A DNA stretch of 64,000 bases from Schistosoma haematobium (taxonomy: Eukaryota > Platyhelminthes > Trematoda > Strigeidida > Schistosomatidae), in the NCBI RefSeq assembly GCF_000699445.3, contig NC_067198.1:29639536-29703535 (forward strand), in the 5' to 3' direction. The first letter of the stretch is position 1, and every line of letters starts with the position of its first letter. Shown one piece after another: positions 1 to 10,310 of this stretch. Below the pieces are notes generated by a model that did no database searches, was not told where the DNA came from, and saw nothing but the letters and a program-made list of their open reading frames with translations. The position numbers were made by a program, and so were the translations under genes.

Positions 1-962
1 CAGTAAGTGGAGAAGTAAAGAGCTAACGAAGCTATCCCCTAATTCATTACTTATAAGCTGCTTGAATATCTGGGCCACCTGTTCCTGTCATCTGGAGATC
101 TCAACAAATTATCTGTTTTCTTGTTTTTTTTTTAATACATAATTATATTTATTGATCGAATAACCTATTCAGGTGCGTTTGTGAGAAGTTTACGACATTT
201 CGCCGTACAAGTTACAAAAGAGCCCAATCAGAGACATAGTAGTTGCTGATAATATGCATCGAAAAAAATATATATTAATCAGATATCGATTCCTGAACTG
301 CTAACATCTAACTGGTGACCACTCAATATTTATCGCAAGGGTCAATCAAGAAATAAGAAAAGGAAACGTATTGAAATACTTTGTGCTGAGAATTATATAT
401 TGTACCGAAAATATGATAATGAATGAAGCCACTAATGATAATAATAATAACCTAGAATATGACACGTATGTGCACCGGTTCAACTTACACCAAATCCGCA
501 CAGCGAGATAATATTATTAACACAAATACCATAGTAGGAATAGTAACAGTATCAGTGGCAGTAGAAAAGATGAGGTAGAGACAATATGATTTAAGAGGAA
601 TGAATTCCACGGGTCAAAAGTATGGGGTAGTTTTAAAGAAAAGGGATGAATGAATTTGGGCCACTGAAAACGATTCTGGACCACATCACCTAATGTTTCC
701 AAAGATTGGTTACGCTAGTCGCACGAACCCCAACCAATTAGCCTGTAAATGAAAGTAACCACCAAATTAGGAAGAGCAGAGTTCGATTTTGAATCCCAGT
801 GGTTAAAAAATCGAATGCTTTCAGTACTGCTAGAAAACCGCACGCAGAATATTAGGATATATAACATAAATGATTAGAAATTATTAAGTAAGATTAGTGT
901 AAAATATATGAACGCCAGCATCTAAAATAAACGCCTTTCTAAATCAGAAGTAATAATGTTAC
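1..962 (-). other. MARS1 intron 4 (partial)
   Basis: This non-coding tail of the window begins right after the exon 4 donor. It contains one member of a dispersed repeat pair at about 64-440 (listed separately). No exon with MetRS similarity was seen on the minus strand, so the next exon is outside the window. Confidence 0.7.
64..440 (+). repeat. Dispersed repeat, copy 1 (partner at 58912-59285)
   Basis: The stretch from gaatatctgggccacctg through gatatcgattcctgaactgc to tatattgtaccgaaaa aligns in the same orientation with 58912-59285, with scattered substitutions and small indels. I recognise no coding content or known family. It is shared between an intron of MARS1 and an intron of the homeobox gene, so it is most likely a piece of a mobile element. 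Confidence 0.7.
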
Positions 963-1149
963 CTTTGGAAGATCAAGAAACAAATGGCGTGAAGAACGCA
1001 CCACAGGTCTTTGACAACATATCTTACAACGTGGTTCGATTAATTCGACAGCATTCATGAGACGCCCGCATTTATCACATTGATCACCTCGTGCGTCATC
1101 GTATTTACACAAAGGGCAAACTCCTTCAACAAAACGATCTGCAAGAAAT
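963..1149 (-). CDS. MARS1: Methionyl-tRNA synthetase, exon 4 (zinc-knuckle region)
   Basis: This is the last exon of the synthetase visible before the left edge. It starts after the acceptor ...TTCTAAAG with one base completing a Lys codon, and ends on a codon boundary at AAG|GTAACA. Its 62 codons read [14 protein letters not shown]..., then CDKC and CKIC, and end with RHLFLDLPK. This matches the connective-peptide knuckle region of eukaryotic cytosolic MetRS, where paired CxxC motifs bind zinc and help position the acceptor arm and Met-AMP chemistry. With CEKC from exon 3 there are four CxxC knuckles, all cysteines intact. The KMSKS loop and anticodon-binding domain must lie left of the window. 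I see no later exon in positions 1-962. Confidence 0.93.
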
Positions 1150-1674
1150 CTTTAGAATAAAATTATAATTATGTTAACAGTTTACTGTATAGTGGAATAA
1201 TCTAACAGTAATTCAAGCATACATATTTTCAGTTAATTATATCGATCAGAAAAACCTTGTTCGATAGACTTGTTGTTATTGAGAGAAAATATGGATTGAC
1301 TGGTTTTCGATCAGTCGCCTATATGTTACCGGATTAGTACTCTAATAAGTGAATTATATGATTCGACGGTTAACCAGGTCAAAATTCACCTTTAAGCATT
1401 CGGTGTTTAACATAGCTAACCGCACTTGATAGTATACTAGCTACTGAGTTACAATGTAGTGAAGAGGTAGCTTATTGGTCGTGAAGCACTTAACTCCAAT
1501 TACCGGGTTGAACAAGTTCAAAAACTCACACCACCTACTTCAGTTTTGGTAAATATATGGTACCAATTATGAGATTCACTGGAATAACGAACTCTAAATA
1601 AAATAAAAACAGGAGACTTTGCTTCCCGATATATTAATATAGGAATATATTTAAGCAATGAATTGTTATAATTA

Positions 1675-1711
1675 CTTACGCCTGTTACCCTTCGTGGAGG
1701 AGTGTATTGGC
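1675..1711 (-). mobile_element. RTE family B 3'-end remnant
   Basis: The plus-strand string acttacgcctgttaccc, continuing ttcgtggaggagtgtattgg, matches the conserved 3' terminus of the family B elements at 17844, 43982 and 42233 (minus-strand sense ...aacaggcgtaagt). Only about 40 bases are recognisable, so this is a heavily 5'-truncated insertion or a leftover end. Confidence 0.6.
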
Positions 1712-1911
1712 TTGGTTTTGTTGGTCAATCACCCTGATAACCGTTATTAAACAAATCCCAACGGTGTATGAATTCAGAACGCAACAAGAAGCGATGACTA
1801 CAGTTTAGTATTGGACAGCGCAGATAATAAAGTTACAAATACATTGTTATAACTTGTGACCGCCCATTAGAGGGCAGTGACTTATCGATCGGACCAAGAA
1901 CGTGTAAAAGA

Positions 1912-2060
1912 CGTACGAGCAGCCTAGAGTCCTGATTGGTCCTGCTTTCCACCTAGCCTAGCCAGTTGAGTCCAGAACACCAATCCGAGCTTATGCGATA
2001 CGAATCATTACATTTCAAACATACTGAGTTTATATACCAATCAAACAGACCACAACGTAC
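1912..2060 (-). repeat. TATA-bearing repeat, minus copy of an inverted pair
   Basis: Its reverse complement shares gcgg/gtggtctgtttg, tatataaac(c/t)cagtatgt, ggtattggtgttctggactc-like and ctaggctgctc blocks with 5950-6092. A TATATAAA box lies at 2029-2036 (minus sense). I suspect a solo LTR or another promoter-carrying repeat end, but I see no diagnostic TG...CA termini. Confidence 0.6.
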
Positions 2061-2529
2061 CAATAATATATGAAACAACATTTGTACAAGAATTAGCCAG
2101 ATGTGGCTGTGAATGAGGGAGGTAGTAATTAATATACTGGGTATAATAATAGTTTATAGGTCAAAATAAAGCTTATAATAAGAGGAATATAAATATGCAT
2201 AGTTTAGCTACTTAATAATTATACAATAGAAATATACGTCTAGTATTGGTCCATCAATAGATCCCAAAGGTTACCATTCATTATTCTTGTCGGAACATAA
2301 CATACATCGAGCGAATTGGAGCAGAGAGGCTAATGTGCATATGCGTGAGAATACAGAGGCATAATTCATAGTCAAATCGAAGCGAAGGCAATTAATAAGA
2401 CTCAAGGATATATGTTTATACAGACATGACAGTGATCATAATAATACGACGAAATAGACAAACTGTTACTGTTTGAATAACACTGTTTGTTAAATAAGGG
2501 CTTGAAAAAATTAACCGCGGACGAAAATG

Positions 2530-5195
2530 ATTGTAGGAGAGTTGTTATAGGAGCATTGGCTGCCCACCAGCATTCTACACGGAACCCTGTACTTAGCGAT
2601 CCTTCTCAGCTGTCTCCAGTTACTGTTTGTTCTTTCAATGTCTGCCTCCAATCCCCGATGCAATGTGTTCTTGGACTGCATCTCTTCCTTTTCCCTTAAG
2701 GATCCCAAGTTTGCGCTTGTCTCATGACGCAATCTGATGGCTTTTGCAATTTACGTCCTATCCACCTCTAAACACTTTCCCAAATCTCCTCTTCATCTAG
2801 AATCCGGATTGTCCTATCCCACAGTACGTTGTTGCTGAAAGTATCCTGACAACGGACATTTAGTATTTCACATAAACAGCTGTTCACAAACACCTGTACC
2901 TTTCCGAACAGGGTTATACAAGTTTTCCAACTTTCAGCTCCGTACAATAAAACTGTTCTGACGTTCGTATTGAAGATCCTGACCTTGATGTTGGCTGATA
3001 GCTGTTTTTAGTTACATATGTTCATCATTCGTATGAATGCTGCCCTTGCTTTGCCAATCCGTGCCTTCACATATGCATCAGATCTTCCTTATTTATCGAT
3101 GATACTGTACAGATATGTGAAAGTTTCCACCTCCTCCAGAGCTCCTTCATCAAGTGTGACTTGATTAGTGCTCTCTGTTGTATTTCAGGATCTCCATTTT
3201 CCCCTTGTGCATATTAAAGCCTACTGATGAAGAGGCTTCTACTACACTGGCTGCTTTCACTTGCATTCGCTGGTGCGTGTGGGGCAGAAGAGCTAAGTCA
3301 TACGCAAAGTCCTAATGGTCTATTTGCATTCAAGTTATCTATTGTATTCAGTGCTTCCACTGAGATGTGTAGATCTTTCTGATCCAGTCAACCATCAGAA
3401 GAGAGAAAAAAGCTAAAAGGAAACAGCCTTTTCCTGAAAACCGGTCTTCACCTGAAATGCATCTTTCAGCTGTCCACCATGCCCGACTTTGCACTGTAGT
3501 CTGCTGTATGAACTCCATATTGACGATCCTTCCAAGTACACCATTTTTTCGAATAAGATTCTATGGGGTTCTCCTATCCACACTGTCAGATGCTTTCTCA
3601 TAGTCAATGAAGTTGATATACAGTGACGAATTCCGTTCAATTAATTGCTCAGTAATGATCCGTAGTGCCTCTGTTCTAGAATCTCAGTAACTAGCTTGCA
3701 TTCTTTGTCTTTGACTGGTCGCTCTGGTTCACCATATTTCCCTGCATGTTTCTTCATTGTATCATATAATTATCTCACATTCCCTTCTTTTGCATCTCTT
3801 TCCGCTGTCATTGCTAGGTCTTCAACATATTTTTGCTGGTCGGCTCTAATGCTCTTCTTCACTTGCTTGTTTGCCTTTGTGTATTCGGTCTGTACTCTTG
3901 TTCGACTGTTGTTAGTTGCTGTATTCTTGTTCTTCCTTTCTTAAATCCCATCCAGGGTTTCCATTGAGATCTATTCCTTATAATGATGCTTCTTGCGTCC
4001 AAGAACTTCCTGACACGTTGAAGTTAATGTTTCTTTGATCCCTTTCCAGTTGTCCTCCATAGTAGTTTCTTCGTTGAGTATATCTTATAAGTCTTCGAAC
4101 TTGTTGTTAAGAGTTATCTTGAATTGGTTGACTTTATCATTATGTCGAAGGAAGGCTGTGTTGTACCTTTGTAATGCTGTTTGTTTAGTTGTCCAATCCT
4201 TCTTTAGCTTTAGTCTCATCTTGGTAACCACCAGTTAGTGGTGACCTGAGGCTATGTCTGCTCCTCTCTTTGTTCTTACGTTTTCCATGGATTTTCCGAA
4301 CTTTTTAGTGATGCAAATGTGATCGATCTGATTCTCTATGGTGTGATCCGGTGAGACCCATGTAGCTTTATGTATGCGTTTACGGGGGAATATAGTACCA
4401 TCCATAACTTTTTGTTGAATGTACATAAACTTGCAGATCCCCCAACATTCTTGTTCCTTTCTCCTAGTCAGTTCATGTCGTCCTATGATATCTTCATACC
4501 CATGTTGTCTCCTATCAGAATGGTCAGGTCCCTCTCCGGGCACTTCTCTACGATCAACTGCAGCTTCTCATAACATTGATCCTTATCGTCTTCGTTGCTA
4601 GGCGTAGGCGTATAACACTAGATAACATTCATTGTAATCCCCATTTGCTTTGTTTTGAAGAATGCTTTGGTGATTCTGGATCCATGAGATTCCCATCCTA
4701 TAAGTGATTTACGTGATTCTTTGGACAGCGTCAGTGCAACTACCTAAGTGTACGGAGCACTTTATTCTTCGTGACTAGAGTACAACAGCATCTCTCCCGA
4801 ATCCATCCTTTTCTGTCCAGTTTGGGTCCAATGGGTTGCAGTTATTCCCAGAACCTTCAAATGGTATCTCATTTCTGCAGCTATTTGATTGGTACTCCTG
4901 GCCTTCCACATTGTCCGGACACTCCAAGTACCTATGCAATTGTTGCTCTGGTTATAAGAAGGAGGATCGGTCTCGTGACTTCCTCAGAATATCGACCTTC
5001 AACATGAGTCGTCATGATTCTTCTATATGAAGACCCTTCAACTAGCAGGATGGAATTTACGTGGTTTAAAGTGTTCTTACTTGTAAGAAATTTTTGGCAA
5101 GGTTGTTTTCTACGGGATGAGGTTGCTGACCCCATGTCTAACCCTCCTTCTTTACCCAGGGCTTGGGACCAGCAGTAACCCTAGAATAGCTACAG
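2530..5195 (-). mobile_element. RTE-clade retrotransposon, family B copy 1 (degenerate)
   Basis: A near full-length but decayed non-LTR element on the minus strand. The 5' end near 5195 has the family leader (gtagctattctagggttac, then cccaagccctgggtaaag). The endonuclease remnant at 4235-4543 contains YEDIIGRHELT, TWVSPDHTIENQIDHICI and a changed SGHH where the catalytic SDHH belongs. Reverse-transcriptase remnants lie around 3400-3640 (VGHGGQLKDAFQVKTG). The conserved C-terminal tail is at 2511-2732 (NTLHRGLEAD, PCRMLVGS). Stops and frameshifts are frequent, so it is not coding. It lies in a MARS1 intron in the sense orientation. Confidence 0.88.
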
Positions 5196-5949
5196 GCAAG
5201 TTTTAAGTAAATATCAATTAACTTCGATTAAAAGTCATATTTAATGTGATAAACTCAGGAACCACAGTCAACCCTTAGCACAGACAAGCTCAAAAATGAC
5301 CACTGGTGAGACAGATACTAAATGTATGAACTAATGAGAAAAGTTAAAAAAAAATGGAATACAACATGAAAACTATACGATAACAAACCGACTACTTATG
5401 AGTAGTACAGTTACAAAACACACCTCATATATGTGGCCCTCATACAGTGTTGCAGGAGTACAAAAAATAGTTGATTGATTACTAAGTAATCGGCTTGGAA
5501 ATAGTTGAATTAGATAGACAGGCGAATGATTGGTAGTCAGAATCACACTACTGGAAATAGTCCCCGTTATCAAGGTGATTGCAGCATAAATATAAACACA
5601 CTTTTCTACCCACTATATTAGAAATTCAAACCAATGTTATCGACAGATTTTGAAGATTAGTGGGAGATTAACGATCTGTTATATCCTGGTGAAGATTACA
5701 TTACGAGTGACGTCTGAGAACTATTAATGGACTAGTATTATTGATATATTCTCATGTTATAAATATTCAGTAACTAGATTATGTATATCTATATTCCCCT
5801 TGTTATAAGCTTCATTTTGATCCATAATTTATTATTGTACGATTTACTGTTCTTAAGCTATGTTCAGTTTATTGACTACTGCCTCCCACGTTCACAGCTA
5901 CTTTTTGGCTTTATTGTGCATGAATATTATTTCCTATTTTATGGTGCGT

Positions 5950-6092
5950 TGCGGTCTGTTTGTTTGATATATAAACCCAGTATGTCTGAAATATATTATT
6001 CGCATAGTGGGAGCTGGTATTGGTGTTCTGGACTCAAGTGGACGGGCTAGATGGACACAGGACCAATAAGGACGCTAGGCTGCTCATACTGG
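5950..6092 (+). repeat. TATA-bearing repeat, plus copy of an inverted pair
   Basis: Plus-strand copy of the repeat at 1912-2060. It has TATATAAA at 5968-5975 followed by cccagtatgt and the block ggtattggtgttctggactc. The two copies face each other across about 3.9 kb that contains the RTE family B copy. Similarity may extend past the limits given. Confidence 0.6.
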
Positions 6093-6863
6093 TCGGACGT
6101 TATTGACTTTGCACAGTGCTAAGATTGTATAGGTCGTATTTTGATTGGTGGATAAATCGTGATAACTAGCCGGACAAAGTCATAACACGATCCATACTCT
6201 GATAGCTACAAAACAATGACGTAAATGATTAACTGGTTCTCATCTTTGGCAGTTCCTCGGTTAGTGTCAATAAAACGGTGGTATTCAACACTTTCCGGAA
6301 TTTGTCTTGAGTTACATCTATTGTTAACAACAGTTAAATGTTAGTGTTTAAGTTTGTACTGATAGGTCGCTTTTTCAGGAAGCTTACATGATGCAACTAA
6401 AACAAGTTATTATAACTCAACCGAAAAAATTTTCCAGTTTAAGCTTAAGAATAACAACAATGTAACCTTTAGTTGAGAAAAATAAACTAGAACAGTTTAC
6501 CACTAAGACTGTCTAGTTTTTGGAGATGAATGGATTCTGTTGCTTAATCTGCAATATTTATACTATTTCAGGTGATTCAATAGTATGGTGCACCTTTATT
6601 TCCAAGGCAAACCCGTAGTATGGGGATAACTTGAGTTTCCTGTGCTAATGTGGTATGGCAACTCGAACTGATGTACGTACGTACGAAGTTCTACGTTGTT
6701 ACTGACTGACTGAACTTGAGTTTCCAGTTCAAAATAATCAGTAGATTTACAAACGTGACCCGATGGTTAAGTTATTTAAATTTGTTCATTACTCGATTTA
6801 TTGTCTATAACAACTGATTTTTGAAATATAATAGAAGATGGAAACCTAGAATAAAAATCTTAC

Positions 6864-6953
6864 TTTGGGCATTTTTCGCAATACAACTGTTCAACAGAAT
6901 CTTCAGTGATAAAACCCTTATCCCACAGGCGTTTAAACAACTCCTGAACTATT
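6864..6953 (-). CDS. MARS1: Methionyl-tRNA synthetase, exon 3
   Basis: A 90-base exon between acceptor TTTCCAG and donor GTAAGA. It completes a Glu codon split after two bases in exon 2 and leaves two bases for exon 4, so phases match on both sides. It encodes IVQELFKRLWDKGFITEDSV and continues EQLYCEKCPK, matching the segment of eukaryotic MetRS that links the Rossmann-fold catalytic domain to the zinc knuckles. CEKC is the first CxxC knuckle. The 1.3-kb intron to exon 2 shows nothing else recognisable. Confidence 0.93.
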
Positions 6954-8251
6954 CTGGAAAGAAAAGTATAATACCATTAGCTACAGGTATTTTATGCTGA
7001 AATTAAAATAACATGAAGAGATTAAATATAAGGCGAACTGTGACTTATAATAAGTGTGAAAACCTGGAAAGAAACACAGGAGAGCTACTACCGGTAGTCA
7101 GATCAGAATAATTTCAGTACTGAACCATAGGCTCATTTATTTAAGATCGAGTTTTTTGGTCACATATTTAATATCCACTGTTTTTATTCACTAGGTCGAC
7201 GAGGACTATGGTGTGGTCATGAACAGTTATATATTTCCCCATTATTCACCAGCATTGAGGATGGATTGTCCCGAAAAATTGGTCACTGCAGTTAATCCAT
7301 TTGATAACATGGCACTTATTTAGTGTAGTCTACTTATTTGGATATAAAATTCGACTGACTTAGTGACCGGACACTTAAGTGTCTAGTGTTTTGTAAGAAT
7401 TTATCGTCTACTTCATTTAAATTTCAATGTAAGTAAGCAGAAGATACAAAACGGGCATCAGTGTATCCCAATCTTCCCGAGTTCTTACAATGCCATTTAA
7501 TTAGGAAGCGCGCATTGATAACTAAACTTAAAGTACATTTTCTGTTTCCAAAATCAATGTTAACCTTCTGCATGACCTCAAGAAATATATGAATAGTGAA
7601 CCACGCCGTACCACCATAATACTCAGGTCTCGATCAAATGTGTATTCACACTTAGGTCCTTGTGTGGGTTTGAAAAGCACAATCTGCATCCAGAGAAATG
7701 GATTTGGGGAATTTCGTTAGTGATGTCTGTTCCAAGTATTGGTACAAAGCCAGAACGTTCGAAGCACTGACATTGCAGGAGTCGAGTTCATTTCAGAGAT
7801 TTTAAACAATTAAGACTGGCTACATATTCTGGGAAAACTAAGATTAGTGTGGAACGACTGGAACTAATAACTGTAAGAAATTGAGGAGACAGAAAAGTGA
7901 TTGAAGGTAAATGGAATGAACAAAAATTTTGCAGTATTTTAAAAACCGACCTAATAAAGTAATTTTACGCTTAAACTGGTATAACGAAGAGTGTAAATCT
8001 CATTGAAGTCTTGTTCATGAAGGTTTAAACATTATTCAAAATAGCAGACACAGGAGTAGAGAACTGGTCGTCCGTCAGAACTAAATATTTTAGTTCGTCA
8101 AGATAATAATCAGGGCAATCCTTTCAACAATAAAAACTAATATACCCCAGTAATTAAACTTATTCATCCAAACGCGTAACAAAGTTCAACTGTAATTACG
8201 ATCCGTTTAAATATAACTAACTCCATTTGAAAAACCATTTGGACAACTTAC
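6954..8251 (-). other. MARS1 intron 2
   Basis: A 1.3-kb intron with consensus GT and AG ends. I see no repeat copy, RNA gene or open frame worth reporting in it. Confidence 0.85.
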
Positions 8252-8581
8252 TCGGTATGTTGATCAGTAGTAGTTCGTCCAAAATAATCGAATTCAATTT
8301 GAAACCATTTGTATATATCACAATGCAACTTATGAAACTTATCACAGATCTGACGAGGAGTCATATTCTCTGAGACTGCTTTTGCTTCAGTCGCAGTTCC
8401 ATATTCATCAGTTCCACAAATAGATAGCACATTATATCCAGCCAAATCACAGTACAAAGCGAATACACTTGCACTTAAGGTCGATCCAATCATGTTGCCC
8501 AGATGAGGTACATTATTTACATAAGGCAATGCTGATGTAATCATAATATTTCTAATTCCGGTTTGTTTAGGTTGTGGCTTT
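8252..8581 (-). CDS. MARS1: Methionyl-tRNA synthetase, exon 2 (catalytic HLGN motif)
   Basis: This 330-base exon carries the class I aminoacyl-tRNA synthetase signature. [16 protein letters not shown] appears about 57 residues into the protein, with HLGN (the family's HIGH motif, ATP binding) at residues 69-72, followed by [12 protein letters not shown] and the [14 protein letters not shown] stretch typical of cytosolic MetRS. The enzyme charges tRNA-Met in the cytoplasm for initiation and elongation. The acceptor is TTATTTCAG and the donor GA|GTAAGT. It enters with one base completing a Lys codon and leaves with two bases. No frameshift or premature stop is present, so this is a live gene rather than a pseudogene fragment. 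Confidence 0.95.
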
Positions 8582-9491
8582 CTGAAATAAAAGAATGAAT
8601 CACAAAACTATGACTACCATTTGACTGAAACAGTGTGAAGCTCAGCAATCCACTCTATATACTCCATTTATCACATTTTATAACCATGTAAAGAGAAGAA
8701 AATCGATAAGAGAAAATTATAAGTGAGGACGGCTAAAATGTGTGGGATTGAACTACTTATATCGCCCTAAGCTTCATACGTAAACTCAGCGTTCGGTACT
8801 CTATGGTCTGAAGACAAATGAGAGATGTTACAAATAAACCAATATATTTTGTAATTTTTTAACTGTGACATTAGAAATCAAACTGTAACAAATTAGACTA
8901 CTGTAATTCTTGTATTTATGGCCTTACAACAAACGAAAATGTACAAGTGTATACAATTTTAGTTGCGAAATCGGAATTGATGGTAATTTTAGTTTCACTA
9001 ACAACAAATTACGATATTTAATATGTCATTTTTATCGAACCAAACAAGAACTGAACAGAAACGATGAATGTGACGACCATGTAATGGAATTCTTTTTGTC
9101 ACTATTAGATATAAATGGTAAGTGGTTTTTTACTGAAACATCATTACCACTTGAGCTTATCTTTGCAACATCATTTTCTTGGAAGCTTTTCATTTCCTAA
9201 AAAAATCTGTTATTATTGTCGACTAAATGGTTACTATGAGGTTCTGTATGATACTTATTCTTTTATCATGAGATCGACATTTGGAAGATAAAATAGGATG
9301 TCTTGAAATATATATATATATATTATTGCGTATATTTTTCGGGGTCAAATCATGAACTTAGGAGTTTCAAGTGAAAAAAACAGTAAGAACTTTAGTGAAA
9401 CCAAAGTAAGTGATCATTAAACAGTACCACTACAAATGAATGAAAAAGTGTAAAAGTTACAGTTAAATTGAAACTGTCTTGCCGAACTTAC
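8582..9491 (-). other. MARS1 intron 1
   Basis: A 0.9-kb intron between the first two coding exons. It contains a short TA run near 9309-9323 and nothing else recognisable. Confidence 0.85.
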
Positions 9492-9619
9492 TTTGGTGTT
9501 TCATATACGGGTTTGGTAAATACGCTATAATCCAGAAAAATATCACCAGCTCTTCTCTGATCTTCATCTGTAATGTGTATGGATGACGGTTCTGTTATTT
9601 CTTCCGTTAAATCAATCAT
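9492..9619 (-). CDS. MARS1: Methionyl-tRNA synthetase, first coding exon
   Basis: The exon encodes 42 residues starting MIDLTEEITEPSS, plus two bases of a split Lys codon, and ends at the strong donor AA|GTAAGT. It joins exon 2 in frame. The ATG at 9619 was chosen because the same frame has a TAA stop 18 bases upstream with no AG acceptor between, so the coding sequence appears to begin here. The stretch ITDEDQRRAGDIFLDY has the acidic/linker character found just before the catalytic domain in other MetRS proteins. The GST-like N-terminal domain of human or yeast MetRS (roughly 200 residues) is absent from this model. A farther 5' exon spliced in by another route cannot be excluded. Confidence 0.8.
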
Positions 9620-9972
9620 TTTCCAACACCAAGTTTATAGTTGACTTCAATTATCAACACCCGATGGTCAATTAGAGCAAAACTCTACAGAAGAATTTAG
9701 GTAGCAACTGAAAATAGTTTTGATTATATGCTAAAAACGAGATTCAACAGTAAACATCAGAGTTAGGTAACTTGGAATTTTGAAATCTCTGATTATAGAG
9801 ATAAGGATTGTTTAGTTTGATTACTACGTCGTCATGAACCCCAAGCCGTTTTTACGAGTTCACAATGTGATTAAATCTTGGAGTGACCTATGTTAGTCAT
9901 AACGCGATTATGTCAGTCAATAAAGTTATAGATCATTATGACCAACCGATGTACCTTTTATTCAGTCATGTG

Positions 9973-10310
9973 GACACGAAGTGTCCACCTAGTGGAGTTG
10001 GAAAAACTTGATTCCAAACAAAAAGTGCACATGGGTTCCAGGATCCTGAGGGAACAAAAGGCGTATGAGCCTACTGTTGGTCACCAGCTACCATAGGACT
10101 GCATCTCCTGACTCTGCTTCACTGCCTTATGGATTAGATATCTACGTCAAAGGCCCCAGGTAGGGCTCCCTAAGGAAACCACTTGCTTCGGTTCGGGCGC
10201 CCGGGCAGTATCACAGCCCTCACACAAATTACTGATAACTGTGTGGCACATGCATTTAGTGCCCTCTCGCACCAATGTTTGTGTTCAAATGAGTAAATAA
10301 ATATGGTCAA
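9973..10310 (+). mobile_element. Short element sharing both ends of RTE family A, copy 1
   Basis: About 340 bases matching 29205-29640 and, in the opposite orientation, 38266-38641 and 49230-49703. It runs from gtccacctagtggagttgg through gcccgggcagtatcacagcc to the 3' segment gtgtggcacatgcatttagt, and ends in a TAAATAAAT tail. The first part equals the 5' end of the family A element and the last 70 bases equal its 3' end, with the coding middle missing. It sits about 350 bases upstream of the MARS1 start codon, in the opposite orientation, and is truncated at its 5' end relative to the 49.2-kb copy. Confidence 0.75.

Larger units (their letters stand above)
1150..6863 (-). other. MARS1 intron 3 (5.7 kb, repeat-filled)
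   Basis: The interval between exons 4 and 3. It holds an RTE family B copy (about 2530-5195, same strand as the gene), a small RTE 3' remnant near 1675-1711, and an inverted pair of TATA-bearing repeats (1912-2060 and 5950-6092). The remainder (about 5200-5940 and 6100-6860) shows nothing I can name. Confidence 0.8.
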
